Below the pieces are notes generated by a model that was not told the DNA's origin, searched no databases, and was given only the letters and a program-made list of their open reading frames with translations. Positions 1-11,604 of a stretch of DNA of 64,000 bases are shown here, in pieces. Positions within the stretch are counted from its first letter, which is position 1; every line of letters starts with the position of its first letter. Location: NCBI GenBank assembly GCA_036365515.1, contig CM070874.1:112145235-112209234 (forward strand), read 5' to 3'. Position numbers and translations under genes: made by a program. The stretch comes from Torymus aiolomorphi. Taxonomy: Eukaryota; Arthropoda; Insecta; Hymenoptera; Torymidae.

Positions 1-73
1 ACCACCTAAATAATCGACTTACGCACTAGTTTCGAACGGTATTTTATACCACGAGCGCCGAAAAATCATATCA

Positions 74-664
74 GGCCGAATCCATCTCAAATCAGACAGC
101 CCGCGTATGCCTATTTCACCTATCATGTTGAAATAAAAATATTTATGTTCTACTCGAAAAAATATTTTACACGTGTTTTTTTATTTTTTTGTTTCATCAA
201 AATTTCATGCGTTCAGCGATGCCGAAAAATTCCGAGAAAATTCTTTCATTGAGAAAAAAAATTTTCAATGTGATTTTTAAACTGCTATTGTTTCAGCAGT
301 TTTTCGAGCTTTTAAACGTGTAACACACAATTTCACTCAGTTTTGAGCCCTCTTTAACGGCCTTAATGTCATTTTCAAAAAAAATAAAAAATCCACGAGC
401 TATGCACTTTTTACTGAAAAATTCATTTTTTAGGGAAGTGCCTTTTTTCGAAAACCCCATGTTTTTTTGCACAATTTTTGTTGTCGTGATAGAGGACGGT
501 AATGCCTAGCTAGACGTATTTGTGAGATTCGGTACTTTTTCCCTGGGATAGCGATCACTAATGAGATAACACACAAACAAATTTTTCACGCCTAATGCTT
601 ATATATAGTCAATGATATTAGAGTCAATGTAAAGGTATTTGTCTTTGTGTGTATGTAATATACA
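74..664. repeat. Left terminal inverted repeat of the Sola-type element
   Basis: About 591 bp that reappear inverted at 3022-3612 with scattered mismatches. The match runs from the outer GGCCGAATCC to an inner stretch around the motif GTATGTAATATACA, after which the two sides diverge. Long TIRs like this can form a very large hairpin. Confidence 0.85.
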
Positions 665-852
665 GGTTCACATAACTATGTATTTATTTGTTATTTGCGT
701 CTTTTTGATTTTTTATTTTTATACCTTTTTTCCATTTGTATACCTATTTTACTACCTTTGTTTTTCTGCTTCATTGTTCTTAATTCAGTAAGCGGACGAT
801 CAGCGGTCTTTGCTGTCAAACAATGTATTTTATCGTCACATGTTTTTTTAAC

Positions 853-2839
853 TCATATATGAGTTTTTTGAATTCCAGGATACTTTGGAGTTGTAAGCCA
901 ATCAATATTTTTTTCTTTTCTGAATTGTTCTATTTCAGCATCTTGTAAATGTATTATTTTAATAGCATCAGTATATTTTTGAACATGTATTGCAAAATCA
1001 TTTGCGTTTTGAATAGCTTCTTCAAGGGGCTCTCGAAGATTATGCGAAGTAGCATAATGCTTTATAAGTCCACCCACACCATCTACAGCTCCTTTGCCGT
1101 GCCCAGTAGCAGAGAACAACCATTTTATATCACACGGTGCTCGTTTTAGTTCATCTAATTGAAAGCGATTTTTAAAGTGACTCACAGCGCCGTCTGATAC
1201 GATGGTAATTTTTTTAATTGAATCACAACAATTTTCTTTCAAGAATTTTATAATTTTTTGTACTGCTAGCAAAGCATACGCTGAATCATGTTTTCGGTCA
1301 TCACTTATAACTGCGAAACTTTGTGTCGAATCCCCTTGATAAGAGACTGCTGTGAAAATAGAAATTTGATCATTAACCCAATGATTTCCTTGAACAGCTT
1401 TATTATGAATCACAGCCCAGTTTTCAGCGAAGTCTATTTGAAGAACTAAATGATGTGAGTCTTTTTTAGCACTTTCTCTTTCTGTTTTTATAGCTTTGCG
1501 TTGTATATTTTTTACATACATGTGAGTACTAACCCTCATGGTCCAAACCGAAAGTTCATCTTTAAAAGCAGAAATTGATAGTGTCTTTTTAATCAGGTTT
1601 CCATTATCCCACAAAGCATATGTAATTTCTTCTGTGCCTTCTACATCTTGCAGTTTTAAAACATGAAACGTAATTCCCTTAATCCCTGGACATAGTTTAC
1701 ATTCTTGTAAATAACATAAATCAGATGGCTCAGAACACATTGTTGCATTTATTATTTGTGACCGACTTTCATCCAACTCTGTGACGTTACTCCCTCTAAA
1801 ATTAATTAAGCTCGTAAGAAATAAATCATAATTTGCGCAATAGATACAAGACAAACTTCTTTGATGGGGCTAAGTAAGACATACTTTGGTCGCAAACTAT
1901 AAAATTTCGATTTTCCAATTCTCAATTCTGGATAATCATTTTTAAATACTTTATACGTCTCTTTTAAACTTCGAGTAAGAAAACGCTTAACTTTTTTCTC
2001 TTTTTTATTGTTAACTTTAATTGTAACAACGTCACATTTATTAGGACTTTGTCTTGAACAATTAAAATCATCATTTAAATAATATTCCATAACAATTTTT
2101 TCCATGTTTTCATCAATCGGATGGCCTGAATATGCATCTGGTTCTGAATAAATTCCTTTTTCTTTAACAAGATTTCTCGATTTGTTGATCATATACATTG
2201 TTATTTCTGGAAATAAAGATAAAATTTCATGTTTTGTAAAGGATGAAGGTAGCAAAGTCAGAATTTTTATTTTTTCTGATACCGTAGAACACTTTTGCAA
2301 GGCTAGACCAAGATTTTGTATCCATTCTGTACAATGGCATACAGTTGATTCATTTGCTGTTATAGAAACGTCATAAACATTGTTCAACTTCACATCAAGG
2401 GTATTAGACAATGTTGAAAGTATTTTTTTTTCTTCTTTGTTACGTAATTTTCAATTGATTTTTCATGTATAAGATTTTTTCTTTTAAGAGGCGATACAGA
2501 ACCTAAGAAAGATGTACTTATTTCATTATTAAATTCTTCAATGCGTTCTGGAGTACTTGGTAAAAAATCTTCATCTCTATCAACTACGTTATCGGTAACT
2601 TCATTATCCGTTATAAATTCATTGTCAGTACTACTCACCAATTCTAAAGCACGATTGTAACAATGTTTACACAGATATGTAGAAGGTGTCAAAGGTAAAT
2701 GAGGATAGAGGTGCTTCAATGGATGAGCAAGATTCTCAAGTTGTTTTAAACGTACGGAACTAGATTTGTAAATAATTTGTTTGTGTTTGTCTAAAAAGTC
2801 TGCACATTTGATTCTCTCTGTTGAGTAATATTGAGACAT
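853..2839 (-). pseudogene. Sola-type transposase, broken by two frameshifts
   Basis: Three minus-strand frames follow one another: 2839-2390 (149 aa), 2411-1806 (201 aa) and 1854-853 (333 aa). The first has a Cys-rich start (CADF, LCKHC) that may bind zinc. The last holds the catalytic part: D141 in QIDFAENW, D221 in VSDGAVSHFKNR and D258 in GHGKGAVDGVGG, which I take as the acidic triad. The first break lies in a T8 run near 2420-2432, which reads as a lysine string and suggests slippage. The second lies near 1845-1852, where the downstream frame continues sensibly upstream of its own ATG. The pieces therefore look like one original protein of roughly 650 aa. Alternative: tiny introns or programmed frameshifting, for which I see no signals. 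Function: cut-and-paste transposition, lost here. Confidence 0.75.
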
Positions 2840-3021
2840 CGTAGTTGAGTTGATAAGGTGTAAATATGTAATAATTTTCCAAAAGATGATGGTTTTAAAT
2901 AAGACGAGATGTGTGATATATAGCAGAAACCGAACTTTTCTTTGTAAATGTTAAGTCAAACCATATCCATCTAGCGGACAAATGTACTAGTACATATACT
3001 CCTATAAGTAGGCGCACGTAC

Positions 3022-3612
3022 ATGTATATTACATACGCACAAAGATAAATACCTTTACATTGACTCTAATATCATTGACTATATATAAGCGTTAAGCGTG
3101 AAAAATTTGTTTGTGTGTTATCTCATTAGTGATCGCTATCCCAGGAAAAAAGTACCGAATCTCACAAATACGTCTAGCTAGGCATTACCGTCCTCTATCA
3201 CGACAACAAAAATTGTGCAAAAAAACATGGGGTTTTCGAGAAAAAGGCACTTCTCTAAAAAATGAATTTTTCAGTAAAAAGTGCATAGCTCGTGGATTTA
3301 TTTTTTTTTGAAAATGACATTAAGGCCGTTAAAGAGGGCTCAAAACTGAGTGAAATTATGTGTTACACGTTTAAAAGCTTGAAAAACTGCTGAAACAATA
3401 GCAGTCTGAAAATCACATTGAAAATTTTTTTTCTCAATGAAAGAATTTTCTCGGAATTTTTCGGTATCGCTGAACGCATGAAATTTTGATGAAACAAAAA
3501 AATAAAAAAACACGTGTAAAATATTTTTTCGAGTAGAACATAAATATTTTTATTTCAACATGATAGGTGAAATAGGCATACGCGGGCTGTCTGATTTGAG
3601 ATGGATTCGGCC
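3022..3612. repeat. Right terminal inverted repeat of the Sola-type element
   Basis: Inverted partner of 74-664. It ends in GGATTCGGCC, followed at once by the target duplication ATCA at 3613-3616. Confidence 0.85.
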
Positions 3613-3845
3613 ATCAAAGTTGTGATTTTGAGGTTAGAGTGGTATAAAAAATATTAAGCGTTGCATTAACTGTTGTCTTGTTAAGTCTGGGACTGAAAAC
3701 CAGCTGACACCTAGTAAGTAAACGGAAAGTATTAACCAGGTAATTAATATTAATAATACGACCTTTCGTAATCATGCGGCGATGGACAAGGCACGGTGCC
3801 CTATTTTGCGGAAAAGACTTGAGCACAAAATTTCTTTGATCAATT

Positions 3846-4427
3846 ATGGCTAGTTCTAATCGTCACTCTGCTAAGCAATCTTTGAATATAGGATATGCCA
3901 ACGCGCAGTCACTGCTCCACCGCTTCACATGTATATCTACGTTTATACGGATTAACAATATACATGTATTCGCGATAAGTGAATCGTGGCTCAAACCATG
4001 CATTAGCTCTCGTCGAATTGCTATTCCATAGTACAACATTTTTCGAGTAGACAGAATTGGAAAACGAGGCGGCGGCGTATTCCTGTTTGTACACCAATCT
4101 GTTAAGGCCAAATTTGTTGGGCAGGTATCTCAGCCCTTCTGTAGGCAACTAGAATTCTTATTATGCGAGGTAAAAGTTTCATCGTCGATCATTCTGTGCG
4201 TAGTTGTCTACATCCCCCATCGCATTGGGCTATGGACTGATGTGGAAGAGGCTGTGCTTAACTATAATTCTACTTACGACTACCTGCTTGTTCTTAGCGA
4301 TCTAAACATCAATTGGTCCTCGTCAACGGCTGCACGCAAGAACTTAGCAACTTCACTATCGACCCTCAATCTAGAGCCTCTACCGTTCCAACCTACACCA
4401 CAGAGCCGGTACACACACCACAATTGA
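3846..4427 (+). pseudogene. LINE endonuclease domain fragment
   Basis: The frame starting at 3846 reads IGYANAQSL, then IHVFAISESWL, then, after a TAG at 4029-4031, GKRGGGVFLFV, VVYIPH and LLVLSDLN. These match the order of conserved blocks of APE endonucleases: the N-terminal N/Q block, the catalytic SE(S/T)WL, the RGGGV block, the Y.PP-like block and the GDFN-like block (here SDLN). Only one in-frame stop interrupts about 190 codons, so the decay is moderate. Confidence 0.7.
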
Positions 4428-4452
4428 TTATCTCTGCTTCAGTGTTGTTATC

Positions 4453-6363
4453 ATGGTCTCATCTTTTCTCCGAAAACACGTACCATCAGTATCTGAGCAC
4501 GACTTCTTGTCTACCACTTTAGCTCTTGAGGTGCCTGTCTTTACTGAATACCGTATAACCCGTCGCTCTTTCAAAAACTTCAACCAGGAAGAATTCGATC
4601 GAGATCTTACATCTATCAACTGGGGCCTCATCGATCGTTTCACGAAAGTAGATGATAAAGTAAATTTCTTTACGTCGTCGCTTTTGAACCTGTATGATAA
4701 ACACGCGCCCTACCAATCCTTTAAAATACACAAAAAAACACGCGCCTTGGATGAATCGGGACTTAAAGCTGCTGATCAAGTTGCGCAATAAGACCTGGAA
4801 TCGATATAAGAAGCTTGGAAGAATTAACGACCTGCAACAAAATTCTACAAAATAGAGTTACAACGCTAATTAGAAATGTTGTCTCTTCCTATTATCGGAG
4901 AAAATTAACCAGCTCCTTAGACTCCAAGCAAGTATGGAAGGTAATCGACAGTATAGGCTTAAAATTTAATTCAGCGGAGTCGTTTTTACTACCAATATCT
5001 CCTGACGAACTGAAGAAACACTTCGTTGGTAACGATGTCCCAGAGCCGCTCACCGACCTCCGCCTTACCTGTCGCATTTCACCGGACAATCGCTTTTACT
5101 TTCGTCATGTTGATGTAACAAGTGTGATTGACGCAGTATTATCTTCACGCTTAATGCTTGTGGGCCGGACGATCTGCCGATTCAATACTTCAAGAGTTGT
5201 CTACCTACCATTTTACCCGTTCTGTGCAACATCTTTGACTGTTCGTTGTAGTCTGGTATTTTTCCTTCACCCTGGAAACGAGCTCTTGTGTATCCACTTC
5301 CAAAGATTAAACAGCCTTCGGATCCCAATGACATCAGGCCTGTCAGTATATTGTGTGCGGCATCGAAAATTTTGGAATCAGTGGCATATAAACAAATTAA
5401 TGAATTCATTACTTTGAATAAGTTGCTGAACCCTCATCAGTCGGCCTTTCGGAAAGGACATAGCACGCACACAGCACTTATCAAAATTGTCGACGATATT
5501 CGAAAAGCCATTGAACTCAGTAAATTAACTCTCGCGGTAGCAATTGATTTCAAACGAGCTCTGGATTTAGTCAACATTACGCTGCAGGCAGATAAATTAC
5601 GGGTACTTGGTTTCTCTGATGCTGTGTGCAAATGGATCTAAACATTTCTGACTAACCGCTCACAAGTTGTGGTATCTGCTACTGAAGGGACTTCTACTCC
5701 GCTCACTCGAGGCTCTGGAGTTCCTCAAGGAAGCATCTATGGACCACAATTTTTTCTCTCTTTGGTAACGATGCACCTACAGTCTTACGTCACTGTAGTT
5801 ATCATTTTTATGCAGATGATCTCACGATCTACTATCACGGCTCTATCAAAGATGTAGATCTGATTTTAGGAGCTGTAAACACTGATCTTGCCAGCATCGC
5901 ACAGTGGGCCTCTGCTAATGGGCTCTCCATCAATGAGAAAAAAACTAAGGCTACATGGTTTGGCTCACGAGGCTATTTGAAACAACTTCGAAAAGTAAAT
6001 GCACCGTCTCCGTCCATCAACAATTATCCCATTGAAATGTACGAGTCATTAAAAATCCTGGGTTTTACACTAGATTGTTGCCTCTCTTGGGAACAGCAAT
6101 GCTCAACGATTGCGAGAAATAGTTTTGCGACTCTATCCCGCCTTTGAAAATGCGGCCGTCTTCTTCCTGATGAATGCAAACTAATGCTCGTAAAAGCACG
6201 TGTGTTCCCATTTTTCGACTACTGTGCTGGGTTATATCTAGACCTATCGCATGAACGTTCGAAAAAACTAAGCCGCTACAAGAACGCTGCCATTCGCTTT
6301 GCTACTTTGATCAAAAAAGGAGAACACATTACACCCATCTATCGTCAACATGATATCTTGCCG
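4453..6363 (+). pseudogene. LINE reverse transcriptase, frameshifted
   Basis: The linker (HDFLSTTLAL...) opens in the frame at 4453 and switches frame near 4748. The RT begins with YPLPKIKQPSDPNDIRPVS (from about 5288) and continues with SAFRKGHSTHTAL, AVAIDFKRALDLVN and GVPQGSIYGPQ. It shifts frame again near 5760 and reaches the catalytic FYADD at 5806-5820. The C-terminal part (TLSRL, stop, KCGRLLPDECKL and later FFDYCAGLY) runs to about 6363. In the second palm block the aspartate of DF is kept but the usual SKAFD is changed to KRALD. Stops occur at about 5640 and 6146. Non-functional relic. Confidence 0.75.
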
Positions 6364-6760
6364 TACGCTTCGCTACGCTCGCTCGGGCAGTGAACTCACC
6401 CGCGGGAATAATTTGCGACTTTAGTCCCTTGTTACATAATGTACTATTATGTTTACGCCATTAACACGTAGTCTTATGGAAAATCACGTTTTCTACATTT
6501 TTAGTCAAGAAATTGGTTAAAACAGCTGTTCAGATTTTGATGAAACCTTGAGAAATGTATAATTTAATATCCCATGAATCTAATGCGCACATCCAAATGT
6601 TGATTCACCAATTTTTAGAGTTAATATGAGCAAATGAATACAATTATTCATACTCATTCGATCATTACATACCCTATTTGGCAACATTGCAAAAAGGTTA
6701 GGAAATCCGAGACGACCAAACATGCACTGGGCGTACCGATAGTACTCCCTTAACAAAGCT

Positions 6761-6846
6761 AAATAGTATATTACGACACAAGGCCAGGAAGTTGGATTTC
6801 CTGGCCAGGGCATCCAACATTCTGGCCAAGTGTCGTATACTATTTT
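6761..6846. repeat. 86-bp near-perfect hairpin with AATAGTATATTACG ends
   Basis: The left arm AAATAGTATATTACGACAC... pairs with the right arm ...GTGTCGTATACTATTT. The inner stem contains GGCCAGGAAGTTGGAT against ATCCAACATTCTGGCC. The loop is short and is itself partly palindromic (CCTGGCCAGG). It is one of several window hairpins that share outer ends but have different stems. Confidence 0.75.
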
Positions 6847-6997
6847 TCTTCATCCCCCGCCGAAAGTACGCCCATATGGTTTTGATATTAATTAATAAAA
6901 TAACGTTGTTGGTTGCTAACTACGCCTCGGCCATATGTATAAAAGGCCTGCTTCAGCGCCACTTTACATATCGCGGAGCGTAAGGCTCGACTTCTGC

Positions 6998-7073
6998 TTT
7001 TTTTGATGCCCGCCCGACTTTTGCAAAACCGAGGCGAAGCCGAGGTTTTGCTGGTCGGGGCGGGCATCAAAAA
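6998..7073. repeat. GC-rich hairpin
   Basis: The stem TTTTTGATGCCCGCCCGAC / GTCGGGGCGGGCATCAAAAA encloses a second stem, GCAAAACCGAGGC-GAA-GCCGAGGTTTTGC. The bases CTAG follow a few bases after. Function unknown; it could be a terminal structure of a rolling-circle element or a member of the local hairpin family. Confidence 0.65.
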
Positions 7074-7330
7074 CACTAGCAAAAGATATTTAAAAAAGAT
7101 GATGGACCAACAATATGTACATACTTAATTGATACTCATTTCAACTACAGAACAACCTCTCAATGGTTCCTCTGTTTGTCTTTTTCTATCCCATAATTAA
7201 GCCATACATTATAGAATGAGAGTCAAAAAACTTTCACATATAAGTATATAGCTACACCATGTCTTGAAACTCAAAATGTAAACATAATGTCTATATATGT
7301 ATAGAAGCTTTCTGACAGCGTGTATGCAAT

Positions 7331-10300
7331 CATGATGTAAAGAAATAAGGTGTGCTCTCGCGCAGCTTTCCTAACCAACCAATAGCGTGGCCTTCCCAAT
7401 ATCGTCCATCTTGAATTTCCAGCCAATAGGCGCCTCAGTAGGCACCTTAGTAAATTCAAATCGAAATTTTGTAATTATTGTGATAAGGCAAAATCATAAT
7501 GAAATAATTAAAAGGCAACATGTTTATTATTATAAAACAATTATATTCAAATAAATATATAAAACAACGTATTAAATAAACATAAAATAACGCATTAAAT
7601 ATCATTACATAAATTAAATAACATTAAATACTGTTTTATTTAAATGTTAACATTTTATAAGTAAAATTTCATATTTTTCGCTGATCTTCCTGCAATTCTT
7701 ATTTTATTGTATGAGTTTCTTCTTATTTTATTTAAGTGCCTCAGTCTAATATAAGTTCTTGTTCTCACAAGACATAATAAAACTTCTTCAGGAATCATGA
7801 ATCTATTGTTAATTTTCAATTGGATTAGAGCAGTGACTTTTTTAAAAATAAAATTGTTGTCAGATAAAGATTCTTTACGAAAATTATTAAAGATTGGTTC
7901 TAAAATGTAAGCTGCCTCTAATAACTCGTCAGAAGGGTACATAAGAGAGCCTCTAGAAATGTGGCATACCCAACTTGGAGGGTTAGTCGAAGGCATTTTG
8001 GAAGTGGGTACACCAAGTGCTGGATACTTGGTTCTAAACCTATGAACTACATACCCAGCAATATATATAAGTGCTTCCGTATGTACAATATCTTGTACGA
8101 TCTCAGTTAGCCCAGCATCAACATCTAATGATAAATGAAAAAATAAACATTTAAAATAAACAGAAAAAATAAATATTTAAAATAAACCTTTAAAATAAAC
8201 ATTTTAAAATTATTTTTTTTATTTAAAATAATCAGAACTGAATAAGGGATTAAAAATAATTAAAAATGATTAGGTATAATATGATATTTGGAAGATTTAT
8301 AAGGTATTAGATTCATAAACATAAAATATTTAAATATACTTATTTATTAATAAATGAACATATTCATTTATTTGTTATCTTATTTCACTTTTAAAAAGAA
8401 CAGTATAATTTTATAAAATAATATAGCATTTTGCTTTAAAGAAAAATAGATCTAATATACATGATTATATTATGAATAGGAACAATTGTCATAAAGCTAT
8501 CATATGCAACTTAGACTACACCTATCCATTCAATTTATCTAAAAGGATATAAAATTTTCAAATCAAAAGTATGTATTACTCAAACTCTTTCGACTCATAC
8601 TTTAAATATAATTTTAATCTTAATATTAATGATTAGAGAACTTACTTAAACTATTTTCATTTTCAATATTTATAAATTGAAGCATTTTTTCATCGTAAAC
8701 AGAACCCAATATTTCATCCATGACAAGCTTATCTGTTGCATGGCTATTTTCATTTGTAGGTACATTAATAGCTGATACTAAAGATATATCACTATCATCT
8801 TCGACATTACATTTTTCGATAAACATATCAGAGACATGTCGACCAAGTATATACCACTTTAATCTATATTTGTTGCAAAGCCGATGGCTTGTCATGTCCT
8901 GCTCCCATAGCTCTAAGGTACGAAAAAAAATTTTCTAGTACATCTTGATTGAGTCTGTTGGTCAGAATATACTGGATATTAAAAGCATCAGTAGTATAAT
9001 TTTCTTGTAAATATGTAAATAATTTTTGCAATGACTCGTTATGTAATAAAATTCCTTTTTGAAAGGGAAGCAACACTTTATGTTTTCCAACCTTCACATT
9101 TTTCATAAACGAAGACATTTGATTTAATAGTTCATTTTGCCTTTCTAAATCAACACCGTAAGCACATGATTCTATTGTTTTTCCATGTTTTCTTCTGCTG
9201 TTAAACAAGTCGAACCAGTCGTTGGTGAGTTTTAAAAAATCAGCACACTCATTCCAATAGTCACATTCGAAAAACCACTTAAACCAAACCAACGTACTGA
9301 TTCCGCAGTATTGTTAGAAAAAAGTTGTGCTGCCAAGGAAACTTTTTGTCTTTCAGCTCCTGTAGCATCCAAATGTTTTTGTTCAATTTTAAAGGCAATT
9401 TTTAAATCATTTTTATTAAATATTAACATTTCTTCAAGGCATCGCTTATTAATAAATATATTTTCATAATGAAATCCAGAATCTATGAAATTGTTCCTTA
9501 TTAATTTAAGTAGATGTGGTGGATCTGCAAAGACAAACACTTTCAAATTTTCATTTCTTGGATGACTAAAATAGCAATGCCTATTATCTGAAGTGCCAAT
9601 TTTAAGTTTATTCCATACTTCAGAATTTGTAGATCCTAAGTCAGTTGTTGTTGCCACCACTGTGTATCCTGCATCATATAGCTTACTAATGGTTTCACTT
9701 ATAATATCACAGGTGAGCCGCTGGTCATAATTATAATAAATTGGCTGTTTCCAATTTTTAAATAATCCCCTAATCATACCAAACTGTACAGTTTTATGTG
9801 GTCCAATCTTCTGTTCTTTTTGTCTGTCTATTTCAATATCTTGAGAAATATAAATTTCATCAAATGAAAGAATACAAAGTTTCTCATGCTCCGGTAATTC
9901 TTTGTCTTTATTTTCCATCACATTCAGAATTGCTTGGATAACTCCTGTATCTAGAACTAAAGCAGCTGCTCGTTTTCGAAGAGTAGACAGAGCAGGCAAG
10001 GTAACATTTTTTTTCCTTAAGTATCTATAACCTCTTGGCAAAACAGATCTTAATGCTATAGCTGATGCTATGTCTTCACTATTCCATTTTATAACAGACT
10101 TCTCAGGATTCAACAGTTTATTGATTTGACCAATAGTAAAAACAGGTCTTAAAATTTCATATACTTTATCTTTAATTTCTTTTTTTAATACCTTATCTCT
10201 AAAGTGCAGTTCTTTCTTCAATCTTTTTACCTCTTTTTTTGATACCTTATCTCTAAAACGCAGTTCTTTGTTCAACTTTTTTACTCTTCTTTTAATGCTA

Positions 10301-11178
10301 CATTCTCTCTACTAAGACCATAATTATTTGGATCTTCACTGTTTGATAATCCTGAGTCGCTGACTGGACAAACATTTTCTAAACTGAAATTACATATTCT
10401 TTAGTTTTAAAGGAAACTTATTTTAAAGTAAAGTTTTAAGTGTGTATACAATAATTTATTACTTACGTCAATTGCTGATTACTACTACTTGGATTTTCTG
10501 TATTAACATAATCTTTAATTGTTGAATCACTTATAGTAAGATTAGCAGTTGAACTTAAATTTGAAACGTTAATTGACATGTCCAGTAGATCACTCTCTTC
10601 TCCAGTAATATTTATATTTGCAGCATTTATGTCATTTTCAACATTTTCAAGATTTGATGATTGAATTGCACTATTACAAATTAGATTGAGAGATGGAATA
10701 GCAGTCTTTGATAATTTGAAAATATTAACATCTCCAGGTACAATCAAATGATCTGGCTTTTTTTCAAAACATGCCTCTGTAAAGTGGATTGAGCATACTC
10801 GAGCTATAAACATAATATAAAACAATTATTTAATAAACTCCAATTTCTGAAAAAGTCGTGGAATACTTAATTTTTTGTTTTTAGAAAAATTAATTACCGT
10901 TTTGTAGGTTAAGTTTATTGTTGTTGCAAGCTTCTATCCATCTCTTACGTATTTCGGGATCGTTAGGAAATCTAAAATACTTTATATTTGTATTTTTTGT
11001 GTTTCCGTTCCAATTTTTGCAATTTTTTATTGAACACCCAGGCATTTTGTCATTTCGGAGCAGCCAGAGCAACAATGTAAACATACACTACCGGATTTCA
11101 AGATGGCGGAAAGTGGGAAGGCGCAGTAGGAGACGAAAAAAACCTAGTGAGGGAGCACACCTCCTTTCTTTACATCAT
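7331..11178 (-). mobile_element. Full-length P element (3.85 kb) with 8-bp target duplication
   Basis: Both ends start CATGATGTAAAGAAA and continue with AGGTGTGCTC, as inverted repeats (7331 onward and, inverted, to 11178). The 8-bp sequence TATGCAAT lies directly outside on both sides (7323-7330 and 11179-11186). Known: P elements make 8-bp duplications, and the Drosophila P element also begins CATGATG. The interior encodes a THAP/P-type transposase on the minus strand. A 1,034-bp deletion derivative of the same family sits at 44133-45166. Confidence 0.93.
7655..11045 (-). pseudogene. P-element transposase (THAP domain), four exons, frameshifted
   Basis: Exon 1 (11045-10898) and exon 2 (10803-10467) encode a THAP zinc finger: MPGCSIKNC, a central KRW, then CSIH and the AIPSL tail. 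The exons join in frame (GT donor at 10897, AG before 10803). Exon 3 (about 10383-8646) opens with a lysine/leucine-rich coiled coil and then carries the RNase H-like core. Likely catalytic residues are D in LSFDEIYIS, D in ADPPHLLKLIRN and E in NQDVLENFFS. Exon 4 (8125-7655) follows a 520-bp intron with GTAAG donor and TTAG acceptor and reads YIAGYVVHRF...WVCHISRGSLMYPSDELLEAA. Single-base frameshifts occur near 10295, 9275 and 8880, so the protein is broken. Known role: nuclear cut-and-paste transposase. The terminal repeats are intact, so the copy could still be moved by an active transposase elsewhere. Confidence 0.88.
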
Positions 11179-11186
11179 GTATGCAA

Positions 11187-11604
11187 TATAAGAACATAAT
11201 TGATTATCAGAGTTATAAATATATTGTTCAATATATTAATAATAACATAAAATTAATTTAATACGCCTATATCTTTTCAATTTTCCGATTTTACAAATGA
11301 TTTTCTTGTCATCACATTTGGAAGGGTTAGCATAGTTTAGATTACAACACGTGCGCTGTCGCGGACGTTGCCACGCAACGATCAACAAAGAGCGGCCACA
11401 AAAGTCGCTCTTCCCGGCGCGAAATCGAGCCGGGAAGACCGTACTTTCGGCTAGGGGATGAAGAAAATGCATTTACTCATCAAAATAGTTTTTACTTTAA
11501 GTGCGGCATATTACGTACGTGCTAAAGTTTCTATCAAATAACGCTTTTTGTTTTGTAAGATACTAACATTGTTCAAGAAAATGTTATAAAAAATATTGTT
11601 TCAC
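11187..11604. other. Non-coding stretch with one hairpin
   Basis: No gene is seen. The only structure noted is the hairpin CTTCCCGGC...GCCGGGAAG at about 11410-11437, followed near 11500 by CATATTACGTACG, which resembles the ends of the TAGTACATTACG hairpin family. Confidence 0.4.

Larger units (their letters stand above)
74..3612 (-). mobile_element. Complete Sola-type DNA transposon, 3.54 kb, with long TIRs and ATCA target duplication
   Basis: Seen: the two ends are long inverted repeats that begin GGCCGAATCC (74) and end GGATTCGGCC (3612). They are flanked directly by the 4-bp duplication ATCA (70-73 and 3613-3616). Three overlapping minus-strand reading frames between the repeats encode a DDE-type transposase (see 853-2839). 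Known: a 4-bp target duplication and a transposase with an SHFKNR...GHGKGAVDGVGG-type core fit the Sola superfamily. Inferred: ends and duplication are intact, so the insertion is fairly young, but the transposase is broken and the copy probably cannot move by itself. The Sola assignment is from memory of the family, not from a search. Confidence 0.8.
3846..6363 (+). mobile_element. Decayed APE-type non-LTR retrotransposon (LINE)
   Basis: Reading along the plus strand gives, in order, an apurinic-endonuclease domain, a linker, a reverse transcriptase with the FYADD core, and a C-terminal region. All are interrupted by stops and frame changes. The 3' end is cut off near 6363, where LINE-like protein gives way to the hairpin repeat starting GCTTCGCTACGCTCG; no poly-A tail or 3' UTR is visible. 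The order EN-RT and the motifs place it among APE-type LINEs (Jockey/CR1/I-like). I cannot choose the clade without a tree. No ORF1 was recognised in 3617-3845. Confidence 0.75.
6364..7330. other. Non-coding, hairpin-rich spacer between LINE and P element
   Basis: No gene is seen. The stretch begins with GCTTCGCTACGCTCGCTCGG and holds TTACATAATGTACTATT near 6432-6448, a sequence that recurs in variants at 14000, 52205 and 61015. It also contains the two hairpin elements listed separately. The bases just before 7331 are the left target duplication of the P element. Confidence 0.5.
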
